From Paratinospora sagittata (lineage: Eukaryota; Streptophyta; Magnoliopsida; Ranunculales; Menispermaceae), in NCBI GenBank assembly GCA_035771175.1, contig CM069612.1, positions 28,034,150 through 28,098,149 on the forward strand: a stretch of DNA of 64,000 bases, in the 5' to 3' direction. Below the pieces are notes generated by a model, which had not been told where the DNA came from, ran no database searches, and worked only from the letters and a program-made list of their open reading frames with translations. The position numbers and the translations under genes are program-made. Below, piece by piece: positions 32,552 through 43,861 of this stretch; the first letter of the stretch is position 1, and the number at the start of each line of letters is the position of its first letter.

Positions 32552-35500
32552 ATGACGGAGGAAATCCCAGCCACAAGCAGGCCTTGGCAAAGAAGTTCGA
32601 TGTCCAACGCAAAGTTCGAGGTGGAGAAATTCAACGGCACCAACAACTTTGGCATGTGGCAATGCGAAGTTCAAGATCTATTATTCCGGGAAGGATCACA
32701 TATCGCCTTGGAAACCAAGCCCCAGGATATGTCCGATGATGATTGGAATTTCGTAAATCGTCAAGCTTGTGGAACAATCAGACTCTGTTTGGCAAAAGAT
32801 CAGAGGTACTTTGTCATGAAAGAGACTATGGCAACAAGTCTCTGGCAGAAACTGGAGGACAAGTACAGGACTAGTGCATTCTCAATTACATCTATAGACA
32901 ATCAGTTTGATAGATGGATATTAGATTCCGGATGTTCCTATCATATGTGTCCAAATCGACATTGGTTCTCAAAATTGGATGAGGTCGATGGAGGAGTCGT
33001 GCTCATGGGCAATAACAATACCTGCCAAACAAAGGGTATTGGATCTATACACCTTAAGATGCATGACGGTACAACAAGACGGCTCACGGACGTCAGATAT
33101 GTCCCAGATCTGAAGAAAAATCTGATCTCACTAGGAGTCCTTGTGTCACACCCTGGGTTGCACAGCGTGCCCCTACCCAGGTGCGGGCGCACCCCCTCGG
33201 GGAGAACGCCTAGCCATTATGGATCCATAATATTGTCCCATCTCGGCCAGCCACGCCACACAAGGACGCCGGTCACCGAGATCATTTATCCCCCTGCACA
33301 ATCCACAGCACAGGGAGACCCTATATTATTCATGGGAGTGTGAATAATATGGATAAATGATCTCGGTGACCGGCGTCCTTGTGTGGCGTGGCTGGCCGAG
33401 ATGGGACAATATTATGTGGTACTATGGCTAGGCGTTCGCCCCGAGGGGGTGCGCCCGCACCTGGGTAGGGGGCACGCTGTGCAACCCAGGGTGTGACACC
33501 TTGATTCCAGCGGTTACAAGGTAACCATTGAAGGTGGAGTTCTGAAGGTTGTACGTGGAGCACTATTGGCCATGAAGGGTACTTAGAAAGGAAATCTCTA
33601 TTTCCTCGACGGACACACAGTAATCGGAAGTATATCAGCTTGCACCAGTTCAAATGATGTTTCCTCGGATACTTCCCGACTTTGGCACATGCGGCTCGGA
33701 CATGTTGGAGAGAAGGCTCTTCAAACCTTGATAAAGCAAGGTTCTCTGAAAGGTGCAAAGACCGGGAAACTTGACTTCTGCGAGCACTGTATCTTAGGCA
33801 AGCAGACGAGAGTCAAGTTTGGAACTGCAATCCACCGCACAAAAGGAACATTGGATTATGTTCATACCTACGTTTGGGGACCCTCTCGAAATGCTTCATT
33901 GGGAGGTAAATGTTGGTTTGTTACTTTCATTGATGATTTCTCACGCTATGTTTGGGTTTATACCATGAAACATAAAGATGAAGTGCTAGATATCTTTCTT
34001 ATATGGAAGAAAATGGTAGAAACCCAAACGGGAAGGAAGATTAAGAGGCTCAGATATGATAATGGAGGAGAATACAAGTCAGACCCATTTCAGAAAATTT
34101 GTAAGAATGAAGGGATAGTCAGACATTTCACAGTCCCAGGCACGCCACAACAAAATGGTGTTGCTGAACGCATGAATCGTACTTTGGTAGATAAAGTTCG
34201 CTGCATGTTATCTCATTCTGGACTGAGCAAGGCATTTTGGGCTGAAGCTTTGTCATATGCCTCTTATATCATCAATAGACTTCCGGCAACAGCACTAGAT
34301 GGCAAAACTCCCAAGGAGGTATGGTCTAGACAACCCGTTTCAGATTATAATTCTCTGCGAATTTTTGGATGCACTGCATATTTCCATGTAAAGGAGTCCA
34401 AACTAGATCCTAGGTCTAAGAAAATGATTTTCATGGGCTTTAGTGAAGGAGTTAAGGTTTTCCGACTATGGAACCCTGAGTCAAAGAAGATTGTACTAAG
34501 TCGAGATGTAACTTTTGATGAATCTGTGATGTCAAAGCATACAGTTTCTGATAAAGAAAATCGAGATCCAGATTTGCCTCAGCAGGTGGAGTTAGATATT
34601 CCAGTAACTCCTGGCTAGTTAGCAGAGATATCCAACCATCCTGAAGAAGACGAGGAGGAAATCTCAGTTGAGGTGGAGGCGCAAAGACCAGACATCAGTC
34701 AACAACCAGAATCAATTGCCACCAGTCGACCACGAAGAGAAATCTGCAAACCTGCTCGGTACACTGACATGGTTGCATATGCATTTCCAGTCACCGGAGA
34801 TGATATTCCATACAATTACAAAGATGCTAGTCAGAGTATGGAAAGTGATAAGTGGAAAATGGCAATGCATGAGGAGATGAAATCACTCCATCAGAATCAG
34901 ACTTGGAAGTTGGTTCCACTTCCAAAAAGAAAGAAACCAATTGGCTGCAAATGGGTTTTCGCTAAGAAAGAAGGCTCTCCCAGCACAGATTGTATTCTAT
35001 ACAAATCCAAACTGGTAGCAAAAGGCTACGCTCAGAAGGAAGGAATTGACTACAATGAGGTATTCTCACCTGTTGTTAAGCATTCGTCAATTCGAATATT
35101 ATTGGCTTTGGTTGCACATTTTGATCTCGAGTTAGCCCAACTCAATGTCAAAACTGATTTTCTGCATGGTAATTTGGAAGAGGAGATATATATGTCTCAA
35201 CCAGATGGATTCAAAGTACCAGGAAGAGAGAATTGGGCTTGCAAGTTGAGCAAGTCACTGTATGGCCTGAAGCAGTCACCGAGACAGTGGTACAAGCGAT
35301 TTGACAGCTTCATCCAAGAGCAAAAATATACTCGGAGTCAGTTTAATCATTGTGTCTACTATCGCAAACTTCAAGATGGTACATTTATCTACTTGCTTTT
35401 ATATGTAGATGATATGTTAATCGCATCTAAAAGCAAGGTGGAGATCAACAAGCTGAAGGCTCAATTGAGCTCAAAGTTTGAAATGAAGGATCTTGGAGAG

Positions 35501-36436
35501 GCCAGAAAAATTCTCGGGATGGAGATAACTCGAGACAGGGCCAAAGGCAAAATTTGTTTGACTTAGACTCAGTATTTGAATAAAGTTCTTCAAACTTTTG
35601 GCATTGGCAATGACACAAAACCTGTGAGCACACCATTGGCACCACATTTCAAGCTAAGTACGTCAATGTCACCAAATTCTGAGGATCAGAAGAAGCAAAT
35701 GGAGAACATTTCATATGCAAATGCAGTTGGTGCCTTGATGTATGCTATGGTGTGTACCAGACCTGACATTTCACATGCTGTAAGTATGGTAAGTCGTTAC
35801 ATGCACAACCCCGGTAAAGGCCACTGGCAAGCAGTGAAGTGGATTCTACGGTATATTCATGATACTATGGATATTGGTTTAAAGTTCGAGAGAGATTCGA
35901 AGAGTTGTAAGCATCTAGTCGGATATGTGGATTCGGACTATGCTGGAGATCTTGACAAGCGCAAATCTACTACTGGTTATGTTTTCACTATGGCAGGAGG
36001 ACCAGTGAGTTGGAGATCAACACTACAGTCAACAGTTGCTTTGTCTACTACAGAGGCAGAGTACATGGCAGTAACGGAAGCTTTCAAGGAAGCAATCTGG
36101 CTTCATGGATTGACTAAAGACTTGGAAATTGTGCAGAAGAATGTTGAAGTTTTCTGCGACAGCCAGAGTGCCATTTGTTTGGCAAAGAACCAAGTTCATC
36201 ACAGTCGACCGAAGCATATTGATGTTCATTTTCATTTTGTTCGAGAAATAGTAGAAGAAGGGAGTATTCTTCTGCAAAAGATCAAGACTGCAGATAACCC
36301 CGCAGATATGCTTACAAAGATGGTTATAGGGATCAAGTTCCAACATTGTTTGGCTATCTGTAGAGAGATTGCAGGTGTGGAGGAGCCCTGTTCCACATTA
36401 GGTGGAGGTGGAGATTTGTGGGTCCACCTCAAATAA
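32552..36436 (+). pseudogene. gag-pol of copia C, non-functional
   Basis: gag begins at 32552 or 32600 (KFEVEKFNGTNNFGMWQCEV) and stops short: it runs straight into protease (WILDSGCSYHMCP) with the zinc-knuckle region deleted. After the palindrome insertion come the GAG-pre-integrase H/C residues and integrase (VHTYVWGPS, RYDNGGEY, QQNGVAERMNRT). A stop at 34616 separates it from reverse transcriptase (QLNVKTDFLHGN, LLYVDDMLIAS) and another stop at about 35564 precedes RNase H (DYAGDLDKRKSTTGY, STTEAEYMA). The first integrase aspartate (HTDVWG in relatives) is Tyr here. Lineage (Tork/TNT1-like) is from motif style. Confidence 0.88.
33144..33498. mobile_element. Element D: 355-bp palindromic foldback element inserted in copia C
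   Basis: Left arm begins TGTCACACCCTGGGTTGC, right arm ends GCAACCCAGGGTGTGACA. Arms of about 147 bases pair almost perfectly (33144-33290 with about 33350-33498) around a loop of about 60 bases. Flanked by CCTTG at 33139-33143 and 33499-33503, a perfect 5-base target duplication. Much more GC-rich than the surroundings. No coding capacity. Confidence 0.92.
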
Positions 36437-36781
36437 TAATAAAAAAAGGTGGTCATTGGCCGCCCACGTTTTGGTAAACAATTCGGCGCAGCGCGCCGAA
36501 TTGTTTGAGATGAGTGATTTAAATATATTTAAATATATATATTTAAATTATGAAAATGCCCCTAAATACTCTTATAAATAGAGCCTTACTTCATTCTTGA
36601 AATTTATATTCCTGAGATCTATTCTGAGAGATCTAATTCAAGAGATCCAATCTGTAAGATCCACCTAAGGGTGAAGTAATACAAGTTTGCTGCCTCCCGT
36701 GGACGTAGACAATTTGACGAACCACGTTAAATATTGCTGTATTGTTTTTTCTTTCATGCTTTACCACGATTTCGCATAACA
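36417..36781 (+). repeat. 3' LTR of copia C
   Basis: 365 bases, directly after the polypurine tract. Contains TATAAATA at 36573-36580 and a GC-rich palindrome with 13-base arms at 36477-36505 (AACAATTCGGCGC paired with GCGCCGAATTGTT). Confidence 0.9.
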
Positions 36782-36881
36782 AAATACATATACAATATAC
36801 ATTAAATCATCTACACAAGCATCTAGAGTTGTGCAACGCATCATCATGATGTTAGGTGAGAGTTTGGGTCGTTACAGGTCC

Positions 36882-37581
36882 TGAGCTGTTGGTAATGGTA
36901 AGAAGTTGGAAATCACTCATATTGGATCTTCTTTATTGAATTCTTCTTCATCTCCTTTGTTATATTACTTAAATCAGTGCTAAGAGTACCTAAAGATCAA
37001 AAGGAACTTAAATAGTATTTCCAAACTCATGAGAGATAACAATGTGTTTGTTGAATTTCATGCAAATTGGTGCTTCCTCAAGGACAACATTTCCAAGAAA
37101 ATCCTCATGCAAGGGAGGCTTAAAGATGGATTGTACATGTTGGACTTGCTTGGTGGTGCAACGACTTTAACCTGTGATTTGGTTTCTAATTTTAGTGGTT
37201 CTGTTCTTGGTTTTTTAGCAAATGTTTTTAATAAAACTGTTGATGTCAGTTGTGATACAGTTGCTTGTGTTGGTTCATCAAACTGTAATTCACTCAATGT
37301 TGTGTCTCGAATGAAAGATATGAATGATTCTATCATATGACATAACAGGCTTGGACATTCTATGGCTCAAACTGATCTTTTTATTATGCACAAGTGTGGA
37401 TTAACTTCTGTTTCACGCAGCTTTACAGTATGTGATGCATGTCAGCGTGGCAAAAGCCATACTCTTCCTTTTGGTAATTCTCCATGCAAAACAAGCCGCT
37501 GGAATTGGTGCACACTGATCTTTGAGGACCAACTCCATTGATGTCTAAGGAAGGTTACCAGTATTATATTATCTTTGTTGA
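36882..37581 (+). pseudogene. Rest of first copia A internal region: GAG-pre-integrase, truncated integrase
   Basis: Continues the pol sequence interrupted at 29016. KDNISKKILMQGRLKDGLYM and a His/Cys block (LGHSMAQ-like, CDACQRGKSHTLPFG) are readable with frame changes. The integrase stops at IIFVDD, where it joins LTR 2. Confidence 0.75.
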
Positions 37582-37886
37582 TGATAAGGATAACAATCAA
37601 CTGATTCTTGGCTCCACCTCAACTACTTAGTTCCAACTCATCATGGTTGTTAGATAGTTAGCTTTACAATTGTATCTGTTACGAGTCTGTTGTAGCGTTG
37701 GTTTTGCATGTTATGACATCATCCAATCCACATGTTACACGTGTACACATTCTGTTAAATGAATCACCTATATAAATCATAGACGTCTCTCAGTCGAAAG
37801 TGCTGAGTGACTGAAATTTCTCTTCACTCTTGTTTTTTTGCTCATATGGTTTCTCTGTTCTTCTTTATCTTTCACTGAGTTCTTTC
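37582..37886 (+). repeat. LTR 2 of copia A
   Basis: 305 bases, followed by primer site TGGTATCAAAGCC. Joined on its left to a truncated integrase rather than to a polypurine tract. Confidence 0.85.
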
Positions 37887-37914
37887 TGGTATCAAAGCCA
37901 TTCGACAGAAGTCA

Positions 37915-40690
37915 TGGCATTTGCTGCAAATCCTTTCTCAAACTCTTTAAGTACGTCATTATCAGTAAAACTAGATCGAAGTAATTTCTTGTTATGGAAA
38001 TCACAAGCTGTTCCGGCTGTGATTGGCCATGGTCTTCAAGATATATTGTTTCGTGGATATATCCATTGTCTCTTAAGTTGCAGGCTTTTCCAACCTTTAT
38101 TTTGTTCCCAAAATTGGTGGAGAAACAACTTGATAAAAGAATCAAATGTGTGCAATTGGATTGGGGAGGAGAATTTTGATTGTTCAAGAATTTTCTCACT
38201 GAAAATGGCATTCAGTTTTGTCATCCTTGTCCTCACACGCATCAATAAAATGGTCGAGTTGAGAGGAAACACTGTCATGAGGTTGAAACGCTGTCATGAG
38301 GTTGAAACGGGTCTCACACTACTTAATCATTCATCTATGCCTCTAGACTACTGGTGGTATGCATTCCAAACACCTGTTTTCCTGATAAACATGTTACCTA
38401 CTCCAACTTTATTTAATGTTTCTCCATATCAACGTTTGTTTGGACATACTCTTGATTACCAGTTTCTAAAAACGTTTGGGTGCGCATGTTATCCCTACTT
38501 GCGTCCCTATAATTCTAACAAATTGCAACCATGTTCTAAGCTATGTGTGTTTCTTGGCTATTCTAGTATTCATAAAGGATATGTTTGTCTTCATCAATCA
38601 TGTCGTTTATATGTTTCTCGTAATGTTGTGTTTAATGAGACTTATTTTCCTTTTGTACATGGTTTTTCTTCCTCTCAATCTATTTTACAAACGCCTGCTA
38701 CACCCCCTGCTGGTTTGTCCATTGTTCCTCTCTTACAACAACCTTCTTCTACACCTCATGACCATGCTAGTACCTCGACTTCTGGTCACAATACCACTGA
38801 CAATACTACTATATCCCCTGTTTCCAATTCAACACCTACTACAAATGTTGATGTTCCATACTCTCCTTTTGCTAATCCCTTTTCTTTTTTGGATTTTCAA
38901 TCACCTATGTCTTCCTCTATCTCAATTCACTCTATGGTAACAAGAGCCAAAGTCGGTGTATTCAAGCCAAAAGTCCTCTCAACTAAACATCCACTGCCAC
39001 AACTATCTTTGCAAACAGAACCTAATTCAGTTTCACAAGCTTTATCCATTCCTCATTGGCACCAAGCGATGAATGATGAATTTTCAGCTCTTCTCAAGAA
39101 TCACACATGGGACCTGGTACCATATCAACCTCAAATGCATCTTATTGGAAACAAATGGGTGTTCAAGACAATACTAAATGCTAATGGCTCAGTACAACGA
39201 TACAAGGCCCGTCTTGTTGCAAAGGGGTTTTATCAAACCCCGAGTATTGATTACACGAAAACTTTCAGTCTGATTGTAAAACAAACTACTGTTTGTGTTG
39301 TCCTTGCTTTAGTAGTGACTAGAGGATGGGATATTTTCGTCAATTCGATGTAAATAATGCTTTGCTAAATGGTACTCTATCTGAACTATTTTTATGGTTC
39401 AATCGGAGGGATTTGTTGATGCTACAAAGCCCACTCATGTGTGTTGTTTAAAGAAGGCTTTGTATGAATTGAAACAAGCTCCGCGTGCGTCATTTGACAA
39501 GCTTCGTTACACATTATTATCTTGGGGATTTGTGAATGCAGAATCAGATGCTTCCTTATTTGTCCTTCATTCTCATAATCAGCTTGTTATCCTTAGTATA
39601 TGTGGATGATATCTTACTTACAGGAAATGATTCTTCATTGATTGCCAAGCTTATCAAGGACCTTAACTCAATGTTTGCTCTCAAAGATTTGGGTGCAATT
39701 CACTACTTTTTTGGCATTGAAGTGAGTAGAGATGCCTCCGGCCTTTATTTGTCACAGTCAAAATACATTGTGGATCTCCTCACAAAAACCAAAATAGATG
39801 GGGCTAAACCTTCCTCTTTTCCAGCTTGCTCTTCTACCAAGTTGTCTATCCATGGTGAATCGTTTCATGGTGCCTCTTTGTATCGAAGTACAATTGGGGC
39901 GTTCTTCATTGATTGCCAAGCTTATCAAGGACCTTAACTCAGTGTTTGCTCTCAAAGATTTGGGTGCAATTCACTACTTTTTTGGCATTGAAGTGTGTAG
40001 AGATGCCTCCGGCCTTTATCTGTCACAGTCAAAATACATTGTGGATCTCCTCACAAAAACCATAATAGATGGGGCTAAACCTTCCTCTTCTCCAGCTTGC
40101 TCTTCTACCAAGTTGTTTATCCATGGTGAATTGTTTCATGATGCCTCTTTGTATCGAAGTACAAATGGGGCGCTGCAGTATATGTCTATCACTCGCCTGG
40201 ATATTGCGTTTATTATTAACAACTTGGGCGAGTTGGGCGAGTTCTGTGAATGATTGGAAATCTACTGAAGGTTTTGCTGTTTACTTGGGTTCCAACATTA
40301 TTTCTTGGTCCTTTAAGAAACAACATGTTGTTGCTCGTTCAAGCACGGAAAGTGAGTATAGATCCCTTGCAAATACGACGACTGAATTGGAGTGGATTCA
40401 ATACTTGTTGAGAGATTTACACATTCCTTTACAACATACTCTTGTTATATGGTGTGATAATTTGGGAGTTGCAGCTCTTGCTTCCAATGTTGTGCATCAT
40501 GCTCAATCCAAACACATTGAGATTGATACACATTTTGTTCGTGATAAAGTTGTTCGAAAGGAGTTGCAAATTCGACATGTTCCATCATCTGAACAGTTTG
40601 CAGACATTCTAACGAAAGCCCTCTCTACTTCAAGGTTTCATTACCTAAAGTCCAAGCTCAAAGTGGAAAGTTCCCCTTTTTGCTTGAGGG
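37915..40690 (+). pseudogene. Second internal region of copia A: gag start fused to pol, with 271-bp duplication
   Basis: Starts like the first gag (MAFAANPFSNSLSTSLS) but after about 45 codons jumps to integrase (KLVEKQLDKRIKCVQLDWGG), so most of gag, protease and half of integrase are gone. Reverse transcriptase (HTWDLVP, GNKWVFK, YKARLVAKGF, LVYVDDILLTGND) and RNase H (STESEYRSLANTTTELEW, SKHIEIDTHFVRDKV) follow in several frames. A 271-base direct duplication lies inside (39631-40172). Confidence 0.82.
39631..40172 (+). repeat. 271-bp tandem duplication within copia A reverse transcriptase
   Basis: TTCTTCATTGATTGCCAAGC begins at 39631 and again at 39902. The two units run to CAATTGGGGC and CAAATGGGGC with few differences. 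The length is not a multiple of three, so it shifts the frame. Confidence 0.9.
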
Positions 40691-40694
40691 GGGA

Positions 40695-40999
40695 TGATAA
40701 GGATAACAGTCAAGTTATTCTTGGCTCCACCTCAACTTCTTAGTTCCAACTCATCGTGATTGTTAGATAATTAGCTTTATAGTTGTATCTGTTACAAGTA
40801 TGTTGTAGTGTTGGTTGTGCATGTTATGACATCAACCAATCCACATGTTACACGTGTACACATTCTGTTAAATGAATCACCTATATAAATCATAGACGTC
40901 TCTCAGTCGAAAGTGCTGAGTGACTGAAATTTCTCTTTACTCTTGTTTCTCAGCTCAGATGGTTTCTCCATTCTTCTTTATCTTTCACTGAGTTCTTTA
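40695..40999 (+). repeat. LTR 3 of copia A
   Basis: 305 bases, preceded by a polypurine tract (40686-40694) and followed by ATAGC, the probable target duplication partner of ATAGT before LTR 1. Confidence 0.85.
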
Positions 41000-41924
41000 A
41001 TAGCACACTGATCTAGCTAGTTGAGATATGAGTTGGTGAGATTAAGACAAACCAAAGAGGCTAGACGGCCGCAGTCGGATTTGTTTTCATTAAGCTAGCT
41101 CATGTTCAATATTCTTACTTTGGGTTGGTGATGACATCCTAATATATAGGAGAATGATATGTTATTGAGGAATTAATTAACGCTCACTCAAAGGAACCCT
41201 TTAATTAATCTCTTTATTCCTAACATATATAATTGGCTTAGATAAAATTAATGTCTTCAGATTATTCCTTATAGTTTTTTTTTTTTTTTTTTTTTTTGAA
41301 ATTAACTTTTTCTTTTCAGATTCGGTGCCTTCCTTCAATTCATGGTTATTTCTTTTAAGAGCACAGGTAGAACTTGAGTATCATGACATGTCACTTGTTT
41401 CGTCTTATCCTATACTCAAGGGATATAGTAACAGAGCATAATCTTCAAGCTTTACAACCTTAATATTTAGTTAATTAATTATTATATCAACTTGACTTTG
41501 AAAAAAGTGTTTCAATATGATATTAATAAATAATTCTTAATTAATACCCTTCTTCTTAAAATGTAATTTCTTCATGGGTAGCCCTGTGCTGGATTTTTTT
41601 ATTTGGTATGATCTGTACCTCATATTTTTGTCTGTTTTTTGCTTACAAATTTATATATATAAAACATTAATATAAAATGCTGATCAAGCTTCAGTCTGTC
41701 ATGCTTGAACTTATAAATTCGAATTCCTGAAACTATATATATATATATATTTTTTTTTTCTATTTTAAAATGGAACTCTTTCTGCTTGCAACATTGGGCA
41801 ATAACTTTTTTTATGGGAACAGACACAAAGAAACACCAAATACAGCAGTGAGTTCCATTTGTCAGTCTGATATCAACCACTGCTAAGTAACCTTCTTCCT
41901 AATTTCCTTTAATTTTAGATAAAT

Positions 41925-42106
41925 TTGACAAAGAGGTGACTTTAGAAGTCAAAGGTCTCAGGTTCAACTTTTGTCACTGTCTCACTTTAGGGGTGAGGAG
42001 ATTAATGAATCAGAAACATGTCTGATACCTCTCAGAAAATATAATCTGGTGATGAAGCTGATTATATAACTAACTACTAACATTGTATCTTGTCAAAAAA
42101 AAAATC
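41925..42106 (+). mobile_element. SINE-like repeat
   Basis: Has a B-box-like GGTTCAACTTT, ends in an A-tail (42098-42106), and resembles 24470-24650. No convincing A box and no target duplication found. Confidence 0.4.
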
Positions 42107-43775
42107 GTTTAATTTTAATTCTCTGGTAGATAATTAATTAATAACGGGTTTAATCTTATTACTAATATATTAATTTGCCGACATTTTTTTTCTACAAACC
42201 GGCTACCTATATATCCTCATCAACTGATTTAGCTGCAGGCTAATCAATCAATATTAATTAAGCCCACTCACCTAATAAAATCTCATCTTCTTATTTATAA
42301 TGGATTTAGGTAATTAGAGATAAGTGGTCTTTGTTTCAGTAGGTACAGCTAGAGCTTGAACTGGAAACTTGTCCACTTAATATTTAATTCTCTTGTTTTT
42401 AATGATTCTTTGTGTTGTTTTCTTGGAATCAAGATTAATTTGAAAGATGTAAAGAGAGAAAAAGTGTGATGTTCACTCTCAGTCTCACTCAAGCTAGATA
42501 GATAGATAGATGGGCTTGTGTTTGATGTGTATATTTATTTAAAAACTGTAATAAAAGAGAGAATCATTGAAGAAGAAGACTCTTGAAAAAGATGAGAGAA
42601 TTAAGAAAGGGCATATAGAAATGTGGCCGTCCACCAAACAAATAAATTGAAGTGCCAACAGCTACCGCACCACCACGTGAGATGCTAACTTTAACTCTTC
42701 CTTAGATACCCCGTCAAGCAAGAACTGTGTCAGTAAGCCTGCAGGCTAAAGAGATGATGAAGCTGACATTTTTTTTTTTTTTTTTCTCTCATGCATCCTA
42801 TATATTTGAGGAGAATTTTCCCTTAAGGGATCCACCTTTTAATGTTAATTTTTTTTTATTTAAACATTTTATGAATCGTCGAATAGTAAGCATGTAAGAC
42901 TCAAATGATTAAAATTTCTGTTGAACAAGATAATTATATTTACTGACATTACATAGGAAGACAGACTTGAATTTTCAACCTTATAGAAAGTTGCTTGCTT
43001 ATTGTTATTGTTATTGTTATCTTGTTGTCGATTACTATTGGTGTATTTATTTTGGTTTGTATATGTTTCACTAGAAAAGAAAAAAAAAAGATCATTGAAT
43101 AATTGATGCAAAGTAAGGAAATACTTGATGAGAAAGGAAAAATATTACAATTCATGCTTTGATTGTAAGAGACAAGTAGTACTTGATATTTGAGTAATAT
43201 ATGTACATTAATATTATAACATTAGTAAAAGGGATATAATATATAATATTCATCACAAGTTTTTGATATTTAAAGGGATTAGTGTTAGAAAAACTAGTTC
43301 AATGACAATCTGATTGAGCTCCTCCATCTTCCTTCTTTCTGTTGTTTTATAAATACATAAATTTTAATTTCCATATATTACACATATATATATATATATA
43401 TATATATGTAAGTTGGAAAACTCTTTTCACACCATCATCTGTCAAAAATAAAAATAAAATAAAATAAATGATAGTAACAATGGATAATCAAGTTTTTAGG
43501 GATGGTCAAATCAAAATGGCAGCCTTATATTTGATAGATTTGAATAAAAAGAAAAAAAATATATATGTTGCTTAATTCTATTGATGATCACTTTTTTTTT
43601 TCTTTCCTTTTTGGAGGAATGGAGAGTTGGTATGGCATCATCAATAGAAAAATAAGTTTGATAGATAAAATAAAGTACCAATTACCTTGAATATTTGAAT
43701 TAATATGCAAGGCCAACTTTCCATTTGTCACCCTGAGCTTATGGAGGAAGTCATGAGATGTTGATACATTTACAA

Positions 43776-43778
<3 letters not shown>

Positions 43779-43859
<81 letters not shown>
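43779..43859. repeat. (TA)n microsatellite, about 40 units
   Basis: Uninterrupted TA repeat of 81 bases. A shorter TA tract lies at 43384-43407. Confidence 0.95.

Positions 43860-43861
<2 letters not shown>

Larger units (their letters stand above)
31562..36781 (+). mobile_element. Copia LTR retrotransposon C (TNT1/Tork-like), nested in element B
   Basis: 5220 bases with TGTGGGTCC...CGCATAACA LTRs at 31562-31769 (208 bases) and 36417-36781 (365 bases). Flanks AAATA at 31557-31561 and 36782-36786 are a perfect target duplication. A primer site TGGTATCGGAG lies at 31773-31783 and a polypurine tract GGTGGAGGTGGAGATT at 36401-36416. The 5' LTR lacks about 155 bases present in the 3' LTR. Internal order is gag, protease, integrase, reverse transcriptase, RNase H. 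It is interrupted by a palindromic element at 33144. Confidence 0.93.
29017..36876. mobile_element. Element B: probable 2.6-kb solo LTR or non-autonomous LTR element, nested in copia A
   Basis: Begins TGTTGCGCGACCC and ends GGGTCGTTACA, so ends are TG...CA. It is flanked by GGTCC at 29012-29016 and 36877-36881, and removing it restores copia A pol sequence. Without copia C inside (31562-36781 plus its 5-base duplication) it is about 2635 bases. I see no internal coding domain, primer site or repeated ends, so a large solo LTR is the simplest reading. Small open frames in it (for example 30729-30965) have no recognisable motif. Confidence 0.65.
27630..40999 (+). mobile_element. Copia LTR retrotransposon A, LTR-internal-LTR-internal-LTR, interrupted by nested element
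   Basis: Three direct repeats of exactly 305 bases, at 27630-27934, 37582-37886 and 40695-40999, all begin TGATAAG and end AGTTCTTT(A/C). The first two are followed by initiator tRNA-Met type primer sites (TGGAATCAGAGCC, TGGTATCAAAGCC) and the third is preceded by a polypurine tract (40686-40694). Flanks ATAGT and ATAGC are a likely target duplication (4 of 5). The first internal region carries gag and is broken at 29017 by element B. The second has gag fused to integrase by deletion, then reverse transcriptase and RNase H. All frames are disrupted. Confidence 0.85.

Noticed and set aside
32552..33343. A continuous 263-residue protein ending in palindrome D
   Set aside because: The last 60 or so residues are translation of the inserted foldback, not part of gag-pol.
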